Assembly (NCBI RefSeq): GCF_010728725.1
Contig: NZ_AP022606.1
Coordinates: 1,736,001-1,800,000, forward strand
DNA length: 64,000 bases
Reading direction: 5' to 3'
Origin: Mycobacterium branderi
Lineage (GTDB): Bacteria; Actinomycetota; Actinomycetes; Mycobacteriales; Mycobacteriaceae
Shown: positions 1-7,956 of the stretch, one piece after another
How the letters are laid out: every line of letters begins with the position of its first letter
How positions within the stretch are numbered: the first letter of the stretch is position 1
Program-made: the position numbers and the translations under genes
The notes under the pieces: generated by a model
What the model saw: the letters and a program-made list of their open reading frames with translations, nothing else
Told to the model about the DNA's origin: nothing
Databases searched by the model: none

Positions 1-375
1 GCCCGCAAGGACGAGGGCGCGTGGTCCATCCCAAAAGGCGAGTACGTCGAGGGCGACGATCCGTGGGTTGCCGCACAACGCGAATTCGAAGAAGAACTCG
101 GGCTGCAGGTGCCGGCCGGGCCGCGCATCGACTTCGATCCGCTCAAACAGCCCAGCGGCAAAGTGATCACTGCGTTCGCGGTGGAAGGCGATCTCGACGT
201 CACCGACGCGCACAGCAACACCTTCGAACTGGAATGGCCCAAAGGTTCGGGGACCATCAAGGAGTTTCCCGAGATCGACCGGGTCGGCTGGTTTCCGGTT
301 GAGCAGGCCAGAGTCAAGCTGCTCAAGGGCCAGCGCCCATTCCTGGACCTGCTGATGTCGGCCCTGGCCGACTGA
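1..375 (+). CDS. NUDIX hydrolase, 3' part (start lies outside the window)
   Basis: The reading frame is open from the first base and ends at a TGA, giving 124 visible residues; the N-terminus is cut by the window edge. Residues about 13-35 form a NUDIX box: a Gly, Asp six residues on (the family usually has Glu), then REFEEELGL, which matches REUXEEXGU. NUDIX enzymes hydrolyse nucleoside diphosphates linked to another group, using a metal held by these glutamates. The ATG at 109 lies downstream of the box, so it cannot be the real start. The substrate cannot be told from sequence. The dehalogenase gene starts 21 bp downstream on the same strand, so co-transcription is possible. Confidence 0.9.
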   Translation, partial: ARKDEGAWSIPKGEYVEGDDPWVAAQREFEEELGLQVPAGPRIDFDPLKQPSGKVITAFAVEGDLDVTDAHSNTFELEWPKGSGTIKEFPEIDRVGWFPVEQARVKLLKGQRPFLDLLMSALAD

Positions 376-396
376 ACTAGCGGTAAGTTCACCGTC

Positions 397-1302
397 ATGC
401 AAACATTGCGGACACCCGACGAGCGGTTCGCGGATCTTCCTGAATTCCCTTACCCCCCAAACTATTCCGATATTCCCGACGGCGAGGGCGGCACGCTGCG
501 GATGGCCTGGGTGCAAGACGGCCCCGACGACGCCGACCCGATACTCATGCTGCACGGCGAACCGTCGTGGTCGTTTCTGTACCGCAAGATGATTCCGGTG
601 CTGGCCGGGGCCGGGCACCGGGTGGTCTGCCCGGACCTGGTCGGGTTCGGTCGTTCCGACAAACCGACCCGGCACGAGGACCACACCTATGCTCGCCACG
701 TCGAGTGGGTGCGCAGCCTGGTTTTCGACGTGCTGGATTTGCGACGGGTGACGCTGGTCGGTCAGGACTGGGGCGGGTTGATCGGGCTGCGGCTGGCCGC
801 CGAGCATCCGGACCGGTTCAGCCGGATCGTGGTCGCCAATACCGGCCTGCCGACCGGCGATATCCCGATGCCCGAAATCTGGTGGAAGTTCCGCGAGGCG
901 ATCCAGGGTCTGCCGACGCTGGACATCGGCCGGTTCGTCCAGTCCGGATGCCGCCAGGCGATGAGCGAGGCGGTGCGGGCGGCGTACGACGCGCCGTTTC
1001 CCGACGACTCGTATTGCGCCGCGCCGCGGGCGATGCCCGGGCTGGTGCCCACCTCACCCGACGACCCCGCCGCCCCGGCCAACCGATCGGCCTGGGCCAC
1101 GCTGTGCGAAAGCACGACGCCGATGCTGGTGGCCTTCAGCGACGGCGATCCGATCACCGGCGCGATGGCCCCCATCTTCCAGCGCCAGATGCGGGGCGCG
1201 CAGGGCATCGACCACCCAGTGGTGCACGATGCGGGGCACTTCTTGCAGGAGGATGCCGGCGAAGAGCTGGCCGGCTACATCGTCGACTTTCTGCGTAGGT
1301 AA
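397..1302 (+). CDS. Haloalkane dehalogenase (DmbB/Rv2296-like)
   Basis: A 301-residue alpha/beta-hydrolase, the usual length for this family. The oxyanion motif HGEPSW sits at residues 53-58, the nucleophile is D124 in GQDWGG, and the catalytic His is about H281 in DAGHFLQED, with an acid in the SDGDP segment near 250. This Asp nucleophile followed by Trp is the haloalkane dehalogenase pattern; in the family the enzyme cleaves carbon-halogen bonds of haloalkanes to give an alcohol and halide. Sequence blocks such as GFGRSDKPTR and LVPTSPDDPA recall mycobacterial DmbB. The true substrate is unknown, and an epoxide hydrolase is less likely because of the Trp after the Asp. No signal peptide is seen, so it is cytoplasmic. 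Confidence 0.85.
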   Translation: MQTLRTPDERFADLPEFPYPPNYSDIPDGEGGTLRMAWVQDGPDDADPILMLHGEPSWSFLYRKMIPVLAGAGHRVVCPDLVGFGRSDKPTRHEDHTYARHVEWVRSLVFDVLDLRRVTLVGQDWGGLIGLRLAAEHPDRFSRIVVANTGLPTGDIPMPEIWWKFREAIQGLPTLDIGRFVQSGCRQAMSEAVRAAYDAPFPDDSYCAAPRAMPGLVPTSPDDPAAPANRSAWATLCESTTPMLVAFSDGDPITGAMAPIFQRQMRGAQGIDHPVVHDAGHFLQEDAGEELAGYIVDFLRR

Positions 1303-1375
1303 TCGTCGCCGAATGGCCAGTTATTGCACGCTTTTCGCAAAATCGCGTGTCATAAGTGGCCGCTCGACGCTCGCG

Positions 1376-1744
1376 CTAATTGCGCTCCCACGGCGGGGTT
1401 TCGTCCATCTTCCTGTAGTACTTCGCCAGATGGCTCTTAACCCGATCGACGTCGGATTCGGGCAGATCGATGCCGCCGCGTGCGCCGTCCATGATCGCGC
1501 CCGCGATCATCACACCGCGCGGCACCACCTTGAGCTTGCCGCCGATCACGTCGGCGATCAGCAGCTTGTACGCGGTGAAGTTGTCCTTGTTGGCGCTGTC
1601 GTACCAGACGTGCGCGTCGCGGTACTTCTGATTCGGTTTGTCCTGCGCGTCGGCCCACTTACGGACGCGCTTCTCGGCGGCGCCGCCGTCCCATTTGCGG
1701 TCGCGGTCGGCCAACGGCAGGTCTTTGAACGCTGTCACTGACAT
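1376..1744 (-). CDS. Stand-alone protein resembling the N-terminal domain of phage prohead proteases
   Basis: 122 residues starting MSVTAFKDLPLADRDRKWDG. I chose this ATG because an upstream in-frame ATG would add 17 residues and overlap the divergent gene. The pattern (LADRDRKWDG, KYRDAHVWYD, FTAYKLLIADV, VPRGVM, GARGGIDLP, HLAKYYRKM) resembles, from memory, a region found in actinophage capsid maturation proteases and in small chromosomal mycobacterial proteins. No protease catalytic residues are evident and no capsid or portal genes lie nearby, so this is a domesticated domain or a cellular family that phages borrowed. Function unknown. The start codon lies inside a 14-bp palindrome. Confidence 0.6.
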   Translation of the reverse strand: MSVTAFKDLPLADRDRKWDGGAAEKRVRKWADAQDKPNQKYRDAHVWYDSANKDNFTAYKLLIADVIGGKLKVVPRGVMIAGAIMDGARGGIDLPESDVDRVKSHLAKYYRKMDETPPWERN

Positions 1745-1750
1745 GTCAGT
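1737..1750. promoter_or_regulatory. 14-bp perfect palindrome over a start codon, possible operator
   Basis: ACTGACATGTCAGT is a perfect palindrome. It covers the ATG (1744-1742) of the minus-strand small gene and lies 33 bp upstream of the GTG of the nitronate monooxygenase gene. A dimeric regulator bound here could repress one or both divergent genes. No regulator is encoded next to it. This is inferred from symmetry alone. Confidence 0.3.
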
Positions 1751-1782
1751 CGCGTGCCCGATTGCGGTGCAGGATAAACACT

Positions 1783-2742
1783 GTGGCGATAGCAACCTCG
1801 TTGACCCAAATGTTCGGCATCGAGCATCCGATCGTGTCCGCGCCGATGGATGTGGTCGCCGGTGGTGAGCTGGCCGCCGCCGTCAGCGGCGCGGGAGGGC
1901 TCGGTCTGATCGGCGGCGGGTACGGCGATCAGGATTGGTTGGCTCGTCAGTTCGACCTCGCCGCTCGGTCGCGGATCGGCTGCGGATTCATCACCTGGTC
2001 GTTAGCGCAGCAACCGCACCTGCTCGGTCTCGCTCTGGACCGTGACCCGGTGGCGGTCATGCTGTCGTTCGGTGATCCCGCTCCGTTTGCCGACACGATC
2101 AAGTCGGCCGGGGCGCGGCTGATCTGCCAAATTCAAAACCGCGCCCATGCTGAACGGGCTCTGCAGGTCGGTGCCGACGTGCTGGTGGCCCAGGGCAGCG
2201 AGGCCGGCGGACACGGCTACGGGCCGCGCTCCACTCTGACCCTGGTGCCCGAGATCGTGGACCTCGTCGCCGCTCAAGGTGCTGATACCCCGGTGCTCGC
2301 CGCGGGAGGAATCGCCGATGGTCGCGGTCTGGCCGCCGCCTTGATGCTCGGCGCGGCCGGGGTATTGGTCGGCACGCGCTTCTATGCCACCCGCGAAGCG
2401 CTGTCCACGCCACAAGCTCGAGATCGACTTGTCGCGGCGACCGGCGATGACATCTGCCGCACCACGATCTACGACCAGCTGCGGCGCTACCCCTGGCCGC
2501 AAGGGCACACCCTGAGCGTGCTCCGCAACAGGCTGACCGACCGGTTCGAGGCCGGCGAAGTCGACATGCCTCGCATCGAGGAGTATCAGCGAGCCATCGC
2601 CGCGCACGACTACACGATCGCCAACGTCACCGTCGGTCAAGCCGTCGGCTTGGTCAACGCCGCCGCATCGGCCGCGGACGTCGTTACCGGCATGGCGCAG
2701 GAGGCTGTCACCGCGCTGACCCGCGCATCAGGCGTGACCTAG
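1783..2742 (+). CDS. Nitronate monooxygenase / 2-nitropropane dioxygenase family flavoprotein
   Basis: 319 residues from GTG 1783; the upstream ATG at 1762 adds only seven atypical residues, and an internal ATG gives the familiar MFGIEHPIV beginning. The fold is an FMN TIM barrel: AQGSEAGGHGYG near residues 135-147 is the conserved loop carrying the family His, and AAGGIADGRGL followed by GAAGVLVGTRF (about 172-198) is the FMN phosphate site. Members oxidise alkyl nitronates or act on unknown enoyl or nitro substrates using FMN and oxygen. The physiological substrate is unclear in mycobacteria. Its last 15 bases overlap the convergent ligase gene. Confidence 0.85.
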   Translation: MAIATSLTQMFGIEHPIVSAPMDVVAGGELAAAVSGAGGLGLIGGGYGDQDWLARQFDLAARSRIGCGFITWSLAQQPHLLGLALDRDPVAVMLSFGDPAPFADTIKSAGARLICQIQNRAHAERALQVGADVLVAQGSEAGGHGYGPRSTLTLVPEIVDLVAAQGADTPVLAAGGIADGRGLAAALMLGAAGVLVGTRFYATREALSTPQARDRLVAATGDDICRTTIYDQLRRYPWPQGHTLSVLRNRLTDRFEAGEVDMPRIEEYQRAIAAHDYTIANVTVGQAVGLVNAAASAADVVTGMAQEAVTALTRASGVT

Positions 2743-3798
2743 CCCGGGCACGATGTCGCCCAGGCTGAAGGTGAGCGGACGCTCCAGTTGGGCGTAGGTG
2801 CACGAACGCGGGTCGCGATCCGGGCGCCAGCGTTTGAATTGTGCTGTGTGGCGGAATCTTTCGCCTTCCATGTAGTCGTAGCGGACCTCGACCACACGCT
2901 CGGGCCGTAGCGGTACGAAGGAGAGGTCCTTGCCGGCGTTCCAGCGAGAGAATTCGTTCTTACGTGGGGTGCGTTGGCCTGCTTCGTGAGCGGCCCAGTT
3001 CCACGGGTGACCGTCGAATGTGGTGACGAGCGGCTGCAATTCGCTGAACAGGCGGCGCCGCTCGGCCATCGGGAAGGCGCCGATCACCCCGACCGAGGCG
3101 AGGGTGCCGTCGTCCTTGTAGAGGCCGAGCAGCAGCGAGCCGATCGCATTCTCACCGGACTTGTGCACTCGGTAGCCGGCTACCACGCAGTCGGCGGTGC
3201 GTTCGTGTTTGACCTTGAACATCACGCGCTTGTCCGGCTGATAGGTGATGCTCAGCGGCTTGGCGATGAGCCCGTCGAGGCCGGCACCCTCGAATTCGTC
3301 GAACCAGCGTTGGGCCGTCGTCAGGTCGGTGGTCGCCGGGGTGAGGTGGATCGACGGGCCGGAGTCGGCCAACGCGTCGACCAGCGCGGTGCGACGCTCG
3401 TGAAATGGCCGGCCGGTGTAGTCGTCGTCGCCGAGAGCGAGCAAATCGAAGGCGATGAACGACGCCGGCGTCTTCTCGGCGAGCATGCGCACCCGCGAAT
3501 CGGCCGGGTGGATGCGCTGTTGCAGCGCCTCGAAATCCAAGCCGTGGTCGGTGGCGATGATGATCTCCCCGTCGATCACGCACTGCTCGGGCAACTCGGC
3601 TTTGATCGCTGCGACGAGTTCGGGGAAGTAGCGGGTCATCGGCCGCTCGTTGCGGCTGCCGAGCTCGACGTGGTCGCCGTCGCGGAAGCATATCGACCTG
3701 AACCCGTCCCACTTGGGCTCATAAGAGGCGTCGGGCGGGATCGATGCGACCGGTTTGGCAAGCATCGGCGAAACCGGCGGCATGACAGGCAGGTCCAT
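2728..3798 (-). CDS. ligC: ATP-dependent DNA ligase LigC
   Basis: 356 residues, matching mycobacterial LigC (Rv3731). Motif I is KWDGFR with adenylated Lys29; further nucleotidyltransferase motifs are DGEII (about 95-100), FIAFDLLAL, DGLIAKP and VMFKVK, followed by an OB-fold domain to the C-terminus. The enzyme seals nicks using ATP through an enzyme-AMP intermediate. Work on mycobacteria links LigC and the neighbouring Prim-PolC to base excision repair and to backup end joining. The gene diverges from the polymerase gene with 24 bp between the chosen start codons, so both probably fire from one shared control region. No nuclease or Ku gene is adjacent. Confidence 0.92.
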   Translation of the reverse strand: MDLPVMPPVSPMLAKPVASIPPDASYEPKWDGFRSICFRDGDHVELGSRNERPMTRYFPELVAAIKAELPEQCVIDGEIIIATDHGLDFEALQQRIHPADSRVRMLAEKTPASFIAFDLLALGDDDYTGRPFHERRTALVDALADSGPSIHLTPATTDLTTAQRWFDEFEGAGLDGLIAKPLSITYQPDKRVMFKVKHERTADCVVAGYRVHKSGENAIGSLLLGLYKDDGTLASVGVIGAFPMAERRRLFSELQPLVTTFDGHPWNWAAHEAGQRTPRKNEFSRWNAGKDLSFVPLRPERVVEVRYDYMEGERFRHTAQFKRWRPDRDPRSCTYAQLERPLTFSLGDIVPGLGHA

Positions 3799-3822
3799 GG
3801 ACTCATTGTGCTGGAATCAGGT

Positions 3823-4845
3823 ATGGCTGCGGCAGCAGAAGAACTCGACGTCGACGGGGTCACGGTCCGGCTGACCAATCCGGACAAGGTGTACTACCCG
3901 AGGCTGGGCTCGTCCGGTACCAAACGCAAACTCGTCGAGTACTACCTGGCGGTGTCGCGGGGACCGATGCTCTCCGCACTGCGCGACCGGCCCACGCATC
4001 TACAACGATTTCCCGACGGCATCGACGGCGAGGAGATCTACCAGAAGCGGATTCCGCAACATCATCCCGACTACCTGCAGACCTGCCGCGTCACTTTTCC
4101 GTCAGGACGGACCGCCGACGCGCTGAAGGTGACGCATCCGTCGTCGATCGTGTGGGCCGCTCAGATGGGCACCGTCACACTGCACCCGTGGCAGGTGCGC
4201 TGCCCCGACACCGAACACCCCGACGAGCTGCGCATCGACCTGGATCCGCAGCCGGGCACCGGGTTCAAGGAGGCCAGCGCGATCGCGGTCGACGTGCTCA
4301 AGCCGCTGCTAGACGAACTCGGCCTCATCGGGTATCCGAAGACCTCGGGCGGTCGCGGCGTGCATGTGTTTCTGCGGATCGCGACGGACTGGGACTTCAT
4401 TGCGGTGCGCCGGGCGGGGATCGCGCTGGCGCGGGAGGTGGAGCGGCGTGCGCCCGATGCGGTGACGACGTCGTGGTGGAAGGAAGAACGCGGCACGCGG
4501 GTCTTCATCGACTTCAATCAGAACGCACGTGACCGCACGTTCGCCTCGGCGTACTCGGCGCGCAAGACGCCGATCGCGACGGTGTCGACACCGCTGACGT
4601 GGGACGAGCTGGCCGGCGCGGATCCGGACGACTACACGATTGCGACGGTGCCGAAATTCGTTGCGGGACGCGATGATCCGTGGGCGGACATCGATTCGGT
4701 CAAGCAGTCGATTGCGCCGCTGCTGGACATGGTCGCCGCCGACGAGCAACGCGGCCTCGGCGATCTGCCCTACCCGCCGAACTATCCGAAGATGCCGGGC
4801 GAGCCGAAAAGGGTTCAGCCGAGCAAGGACACGGATCGAAAGTGA
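3823..4845 (+). CDS. LigD-type primase-polymerase (Prim-PolC / PolD1)
   Basis: 340 residues from ATG 3823; a GTG at 3808 in the same frame would add five residues. It is a stand-alone LigD polymerase (AEP/Prim-Pol) domain: the metal-binding DxD lies in RIDLDPQPG, followed by SGGRGVHVF and a third acidic segment VFIDFNQN. Family members add ribonucleotides and fill short gaps in DNA repair. The closest M. tuberculosis counterpart is Rv3730c, beside LigC as here. The divergent pairing with ligC suggests the two act in the same gap-filling and sealing pathway. Confidence 0.9.
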   Translation: MAAAAEELDVDGVTVRLTNPDKVYYPRLGSSGTKRKLVEYYLAVSRGPMLSALRDRPTHLQRFPDGIDGEEIYQKRIPQHHPDYLQTCRVTFPSGRTADALKVTHPSSIVWAAQMGTVTLHPWQVRCPDTEHPDELRIDLDPQPGTGFKEASAIAVDVLKPLLDELGLIGYPKTSGGRGVHVFLRIATDWDFIAVRRAGIALAREVERRAPDAVTTSWWKEERGTRVFIDFNQNARDRTFASAYSARKTPIATVSTPLTWDELAGADPDDYTIATVPKFVAGRDDPWADIDSVKQSIAPLLDMVAADEQRGLGDLPYPPNYPKMPGEPKRVQPSKDTDRK

Positions 4846-4918
4846 TAGTTGTCGGAGGGTCAACGCATACTTCCGGGAGCCGTCATCAAACTATGACGGC
4901 CGCGCAAGGAGTAGTGGT

Positions 4919-5293
4919 ATGGCCGCAGACGAGCCTTGGTGGGCCAACGATCCTGAGCTGGCCGAGATCCGCCGCCGGTCGCTAGCGGAGTTCGAGCGCG
5001 AGCTCAACCAGCGGGAGCCGTTGCCGCCTACTGCGCCTGATGCCGTGGTCGCGGACATTCTCAGCGGTGACAGCGTGCGTGAACTCGCCGATGCCCGCGA
5101 CGCCCTGAAACGTGCGCGGGCCCGCTACGAGCAAGCGGTCCTGGCCGGCCGTGCCGTCGGACTGTCCTGGGGCGAGATAGGCAGAATACTCGGGGTGCCC
5201 AAGCAACTGCTGCACCGTCGTTACCGCTCGTCTAATACCCGCAACGGGTGCAGGCCGTCGACCGCGCCGATGAACGGCGGGTGGATGCTGTAG
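4919..5293 (+). CDS. Small helix-turn-helix protein of unknown role
   Basis: 124 residues. AAGGAG at 4906-4911 is well placed before ATG 4919 and fixes the start. The N-terminal half is acidic and helical (PWWANDPELAEIRRRSLAEF). Residues about 75-105 carry a long helix followed by GLSWGEIGRILGVPKQLLHR, which looks like a sigma region 4 or MerR-like helix-turn-helix, so DNA binding is likely. The last about 20 residues are atypical, and the 3' end overlaps the convergent dioxygenase gene by 73 bp, so a slightly shorter ancestral end is possible. I do not recognise the family. Confidence 0.65.
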   Translation: MAADEPWWANDPELAEIRRRSLAEFERELNQREPLPPTAPDAVVADILSGDSVRELADARDALKRARARYEQAVLAGRAVGLSWGEIGRILGVPKQLLHRRYRSSNTRNGCRPSTAPMNGGWML

Positions 5294-6075
5294 CCGAGCA
5301 TGCGGCGAATGTCGTCGGAGACCGTTCGGGCGATCTCGCGCGGGACCGAGAGCAGGTAGGCCTCCATCGGGCGCAGCCACGGCTGGCAGTACTGGGCGGT
5401 GACGGCAAGGCGGTCGCGGCTGCTGGTGTTGGCGCCGCCGCCGTGCCACAGCGTGCCGACGAAGAAGACGCACGAGCCGGCGGGCATGACGACAGCCATC
5501 GCGGGGTCGTCGCGGCCGGGCCGGCGCTTGCCCCAGCGATGGCTGCCGGGGATCAGCACGGTAGCGCCGTTGTCGGCGGTGAAATCGTCGATCGCCCAGA
5601 TCGTCGCGGCGGCCAACGGTGCCCGTGGCCGCGGAACGGGATAGAACCCGTCGTCGTGGTGGAGCAGCTGCGCGGACTCGCCGGGCTGAATATTGATGGC
5701 CTGCAACGCCGAGAGCAGGTAGTTGGGCATCAGCAACCGGTCGAGCACCGCCAGCACCCGCGGATGGTCGACAAGCCGGTCGCACACCCGCGTCCTGCTC
5801 AGCAGGCTGTAGATGCGCTGGGTGCGACGGCCCTCGAATGAATTGCGCCCGGTGTGGCCCAGCCACGGGCGGACCACCTCGCGGATCTGTTCGCACTCCT
5901 CGGTGCTGAGCAGGTTTTCCCACACGAGGTAGCCGTCGCGGTCGAGGGCCGCCCAGTCGGCGTCGACGATCGCCGGGTCGACCGAACTCCCACCGGTGGG
6001 TGTCCACTTGTAGCGCTGCGCCAGATCGCCCCGCAGGTCCTCCAGCGTTGTGGCGGACGGGTCGTCGTCGGTCAT
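5221..6075 (-). CDS. Phytanoyl-CoA dioxygenase (PhyH) family protein
   Basis: 284 residues with a double-stranded beta-helix. The non-haem iron triad is visible: an HxD at residues 139-142 (HHDDGF) and the distal His211 (GTLWHGGG), with Arg222 placed to hold 2-oxoglutarate. The family hydroxylates lipids or small molecules with Fe(II), O2 and 2-oxoglutarate; the substrate is not predictable. It starts four bases after the cutinase stop on the same strand, with a short overlap of their codons, so both are probably on one transcript. No signal peptide is present, in contrast to the cutinase. Confidence 0.82.
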   Translation of the reverse strand: MTDDDPSATTLEDLRGDLAQRYKWTPTGGSSVDPAIVDADWAALDRDGYLVWENLLSTEECEQIREVVRPWLGHTGRNSFEGRRTQRIYSLLSRTRVCDRLVDHPRVLAVLDRLLMPNYLLSALQAINIQPGESAQLLHHDDGFYPVPRPRAPLAAATIWAIDDFTADNGATVLIPGSHRWGKRRPGRDDPAMAVVMPAGSCVFFVGTLWHGGGANTSSRDRLAVTAQYCQPWLRPMEAYLLSVPREIARTVSDDIRRMLGYSIHPPFIGAVDGLHPLRVLDER

Positions 6076-6698
6076 AGTCTCTCCGCAGCAAATACCGCGG
6101 CCTGATCGATCAGGTCCGATCCCACGTAGGATACGTGCGCGATCGGGTTGTTGCCCTCGGAGCAGATGGAATCGTCGGGAACGCAGAAGTCCATCGTTTT
6201 CGGCTGGTAGGCCGGGCTGATCACCGGCAGCGGGCCGCCCCACGAGTTGCTTGCGTAGGTGCTGGCCGGCCGCCCGAACAGGACCACCGCGGCCACGTGG
6301 CCGGCCGCCGCCGGCGGCAGCATCCCGGTGGTTGCAGTGGCGACTCCGGCGCCCTGCGAATACCCGCCGAGCACCGTCTTGGTGGTCGGGCAGGTGGCAA
6401 CCATGTCGCGGACATGGGCACTCGCGTCGTCGGCACCCACCGACGCGCTCTCCGCGTAGTTGGGGGTCGCCGGATAGTTGACCGGATACACCGCGACCGA
6501 TCGCCCGGGAAGGTGCGAGCTGAGCGAGTCGACGAACGCTTGACCGACCCCGCCGGGCCCGGGTGGTTCGCCCGTACCGCGAGCGAACACCACCTCGACG
6601 TCGGGGCACGGCGGGTCGGCGGAAGCGAATGGAATGTCGACGACGGCGGCCCACCCCGCCATCGCCACTATGGCTCCAAGGATGCGAGTGACTCTCAT
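6072..6698 (-). CDS. Secreted cutinase-family esterase (Cut5-like)
   Basis: 208 residues with a signal peptide (about 1-27, hydrophobic core AIVAMAGWAAVV, ending ASA-DPPC). The nucleophile is S114 in GYSQG; the acid is D175 or D176 between two cysteines (C172, C179), and the His is H188, which is the cutinase arrangement. Four more cysteines allow disulfides. Mycobacterial cutinase-like proteins hydrolyse esters of medium to long fatty acids at the cell surface. Position near lucA suggests the Cut5 locus, which I recall as split into Rv3724A and Rv3724B in M. tuberculosis H37Rv; here the frame is intact. The 3' end overlaps the start codon of the dioxygenase gene. Confidence 0.88.
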   Translation of the reverse strand: MRVTRILGAIVAMAGWAAVVDIPFASADPPCPDVEVVFARGTGEPPGPGGVGQAFVDSLSSHLPGRSVAVYPVNYPATPNYAESASVGADDASAHVRDMVATCPTTKTVLGGYSQGAGVATATTGMLPPAAAGHVAAVVLFGRPASTYASNSWGGPLPVISPAYQPKTMDFCVPDDSICSEGNNPIAHVSYVGSDLIDQAAVFAAERL

Positions 6699-6782
6699 TG
6701 CCAAATGCTCACATATCGTCGGGTACGGCCGGGAGCCGATATCAATCGTAAGAACAACTAACCATGGCCGTGACAAGAGCGT

Positions 6783-6788
6783 TATAGT
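6783..6788 (+). promoter_or_regulatory. -10 box TATAGT of a predicted leaderless transcript
   Basis: TATAGT fits the mycobacterial TANNNT -10 consensus and is followed by six bases and then ATG 6795. Transcription starting at the A of the ATG would give an mRNA with no 5' leader. No Shine-Dalgarno sequence precedes the gene, which agrees. No clear -35 box is seen. Confidence 0.55.
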
Positions 6789-6794
6789 AGCCGC

Positions 6795-7250
6795 ATGCGT
6801 CTGTCTCGCCTTAGCCCTGGTGTCCGCGCCGGTGTTGCAGCCCTCGCCCTGGGCGCCGCGGCAACAGCGTTCGCCGGCACCGCCCGCGCCGACTCCACCG
6901 AGGATTACCCGATCCCACGGCGGATGATCAACACCACCTGCACCGCCGAGCAAATACTCGCGGCCGCAAGGGATTACGCGCCCGTGTACTACGAGCGCTA
7001 CATGAACGACTACCACAATCACCAGAATTTCCACCAGACCGTCCAAGACAAGGCGCACTGGTTCTTCTCGTTGTCGCCCGCGGAGCGCCGGGACTACTCG
7101 GAGCACTTGTACGACGACCAGAGAGACCCGATGACGCTGTCGTGGGTCAACAACTTCAAGATCTTCTTCAACAACAAGGGCGTCGTCGCCAAGGAAACCG
7201 ACCACTGCGCGGAGTACCCGCCCGGTGACATGTCGGTGTGGGACTGGTAA
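6795..7250 (+). CDS. Small secreted protein, DUF5078-like
   Basis: 151 residues. A clear signal peptide ([20 protein letters not shown], cleavage after ARA-DS near 33) marks it as exported. The mature part begins with [10 protein letters not shown], has two cysteines (NTTCTAEQI and DHCAEYPPG) that can form one disulfide, and is rich in Tyr, His and Asn. From memory the pattern fits the mycobacterial DUF5078 family; no function is known. It diverges from the cutinase gene with 96 bp between starts and is read from a predicted leaderless promoter. Confidence 0.75.
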   Translation: MRLSRLSPGVRAGVAALALGAAATAFAGTARADSTEDYPIPRRMINTTCTAEQILAAARDYAPVYYERYMNDYHNHQNFHQTVQDKAHWFFSLSPAERRDYSEHLYDDQRDPMTLSWVNNFKIFFNNKGVVAKETDHCAEYPPGDMSVWDW

Positions 7251-7260
7251 GCCTGCGCCC

Positions 7261-7944
7261 CTAGTCCGATTGGGCGATGAGTCCCAGACACGTCGCGGTG
7301 AGCAACCGGGTCAGCGAAGACGCGAAGTCGATGTTCCAGTCGGGCGGCACATCCACTTCTTCGGCGTAGGCCTCCCGCAGCCCGTCCGGTGGGTGGGCGA
7401 TCTGCCACAACGGCGCCGCCAGCGAGTACGCGGCGAGCAGCACGTCGAAGGCGCCGGAGCGTCCCAGCGTGGGCAACGCCTGCTCTATCGCATCCGCGAG
7501 CGAGATCACCGCGGAGTTACTGGCCTTCCTGACCTCGATCACCCGGTCCAGGTCCACTTCATGCTCGAGATGAAGGTGCAGGTTGGCCAGCAGATCGCAA
7601 AACAGCGGGTCGGCCGCCAGCCCAGTGGCCAACGTTTCGGCGACTCGCGATGGCGACATCGGACCGGGCTGCTGCAGCCCGTCGCACACACTGTCCGACC
7701 ATCGAACCCAGCCTTCGGCGGCGAGGTGCAGCAGCACCTCCTTGTGTGAGGTGAAGTAGCGGCGCACCGCCGAATAGTGGATCCCGGCGCGGCTGGCTAT
7801 TTCGGTCAGCGTCACGGACGCGACGCCGACCTCCAGCGCCAGCGAGCGAGCGGCTTCGACGAGCGCTGCCGCACGCTGGCGTTTCTTCTCTTCCGTCCGG
7901 GCGCGCTGGAACGTCAGTTGCGCCACTGGCGGAGAATAACGCAC
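7261..7944 (-). CDS. TetR-family transcriptional regulator
   Basis: 227 residues; GTG at 7926 is an alternative start six codons later. Residues about 20-65 hold the TetR DNA-binding domain (AARSLALEVGVASVTLTEIA, SRAGIHYSAVRRYFTSKE-like helix-turn-helix), followed by an all-helical ligand domain. It lies 12 bp after mmpL on the same strand, so it is probably the last gene of an mmpS-mmpL-tetR operon and may autoregulate the pump in response to a lipid or drug ligand. This differs from M. tuberculosis mmpS5-mmpL5, which is controlled by a MarR protein. Confidence 0.9.
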   Translation of the reverse strand: MRYSPPVAQLTFQRARTEEKKRQRAAALVEAARSLALEVGVASVTLTEIASRAGIHYSAVRRYFTSHKEVLLHLAAEGWVRWSDSVCDGLQQPGPMSPSRVAETLATGLAADPLFCDLLANLHLHLEHEVDLDRVIEVRKASNSAVISLADAIEQALPTLGRSGAFDVLLAAYSLAAPLWQIAHPPDGLREAYAEEVDVPPDWNIDFASSLTRLLTATCLGLIAQSD

Positions 7945-7956
7945 ATCGCGTGATTT

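Noticed and set aside
2974..3822. Long open frame on the plus strand upstream of and in frame with the polymerase gene
   Set aside because: It is antisense to the ligC coding region and lacks domain similarity; the polymerase family starts at the ATG near 3823.
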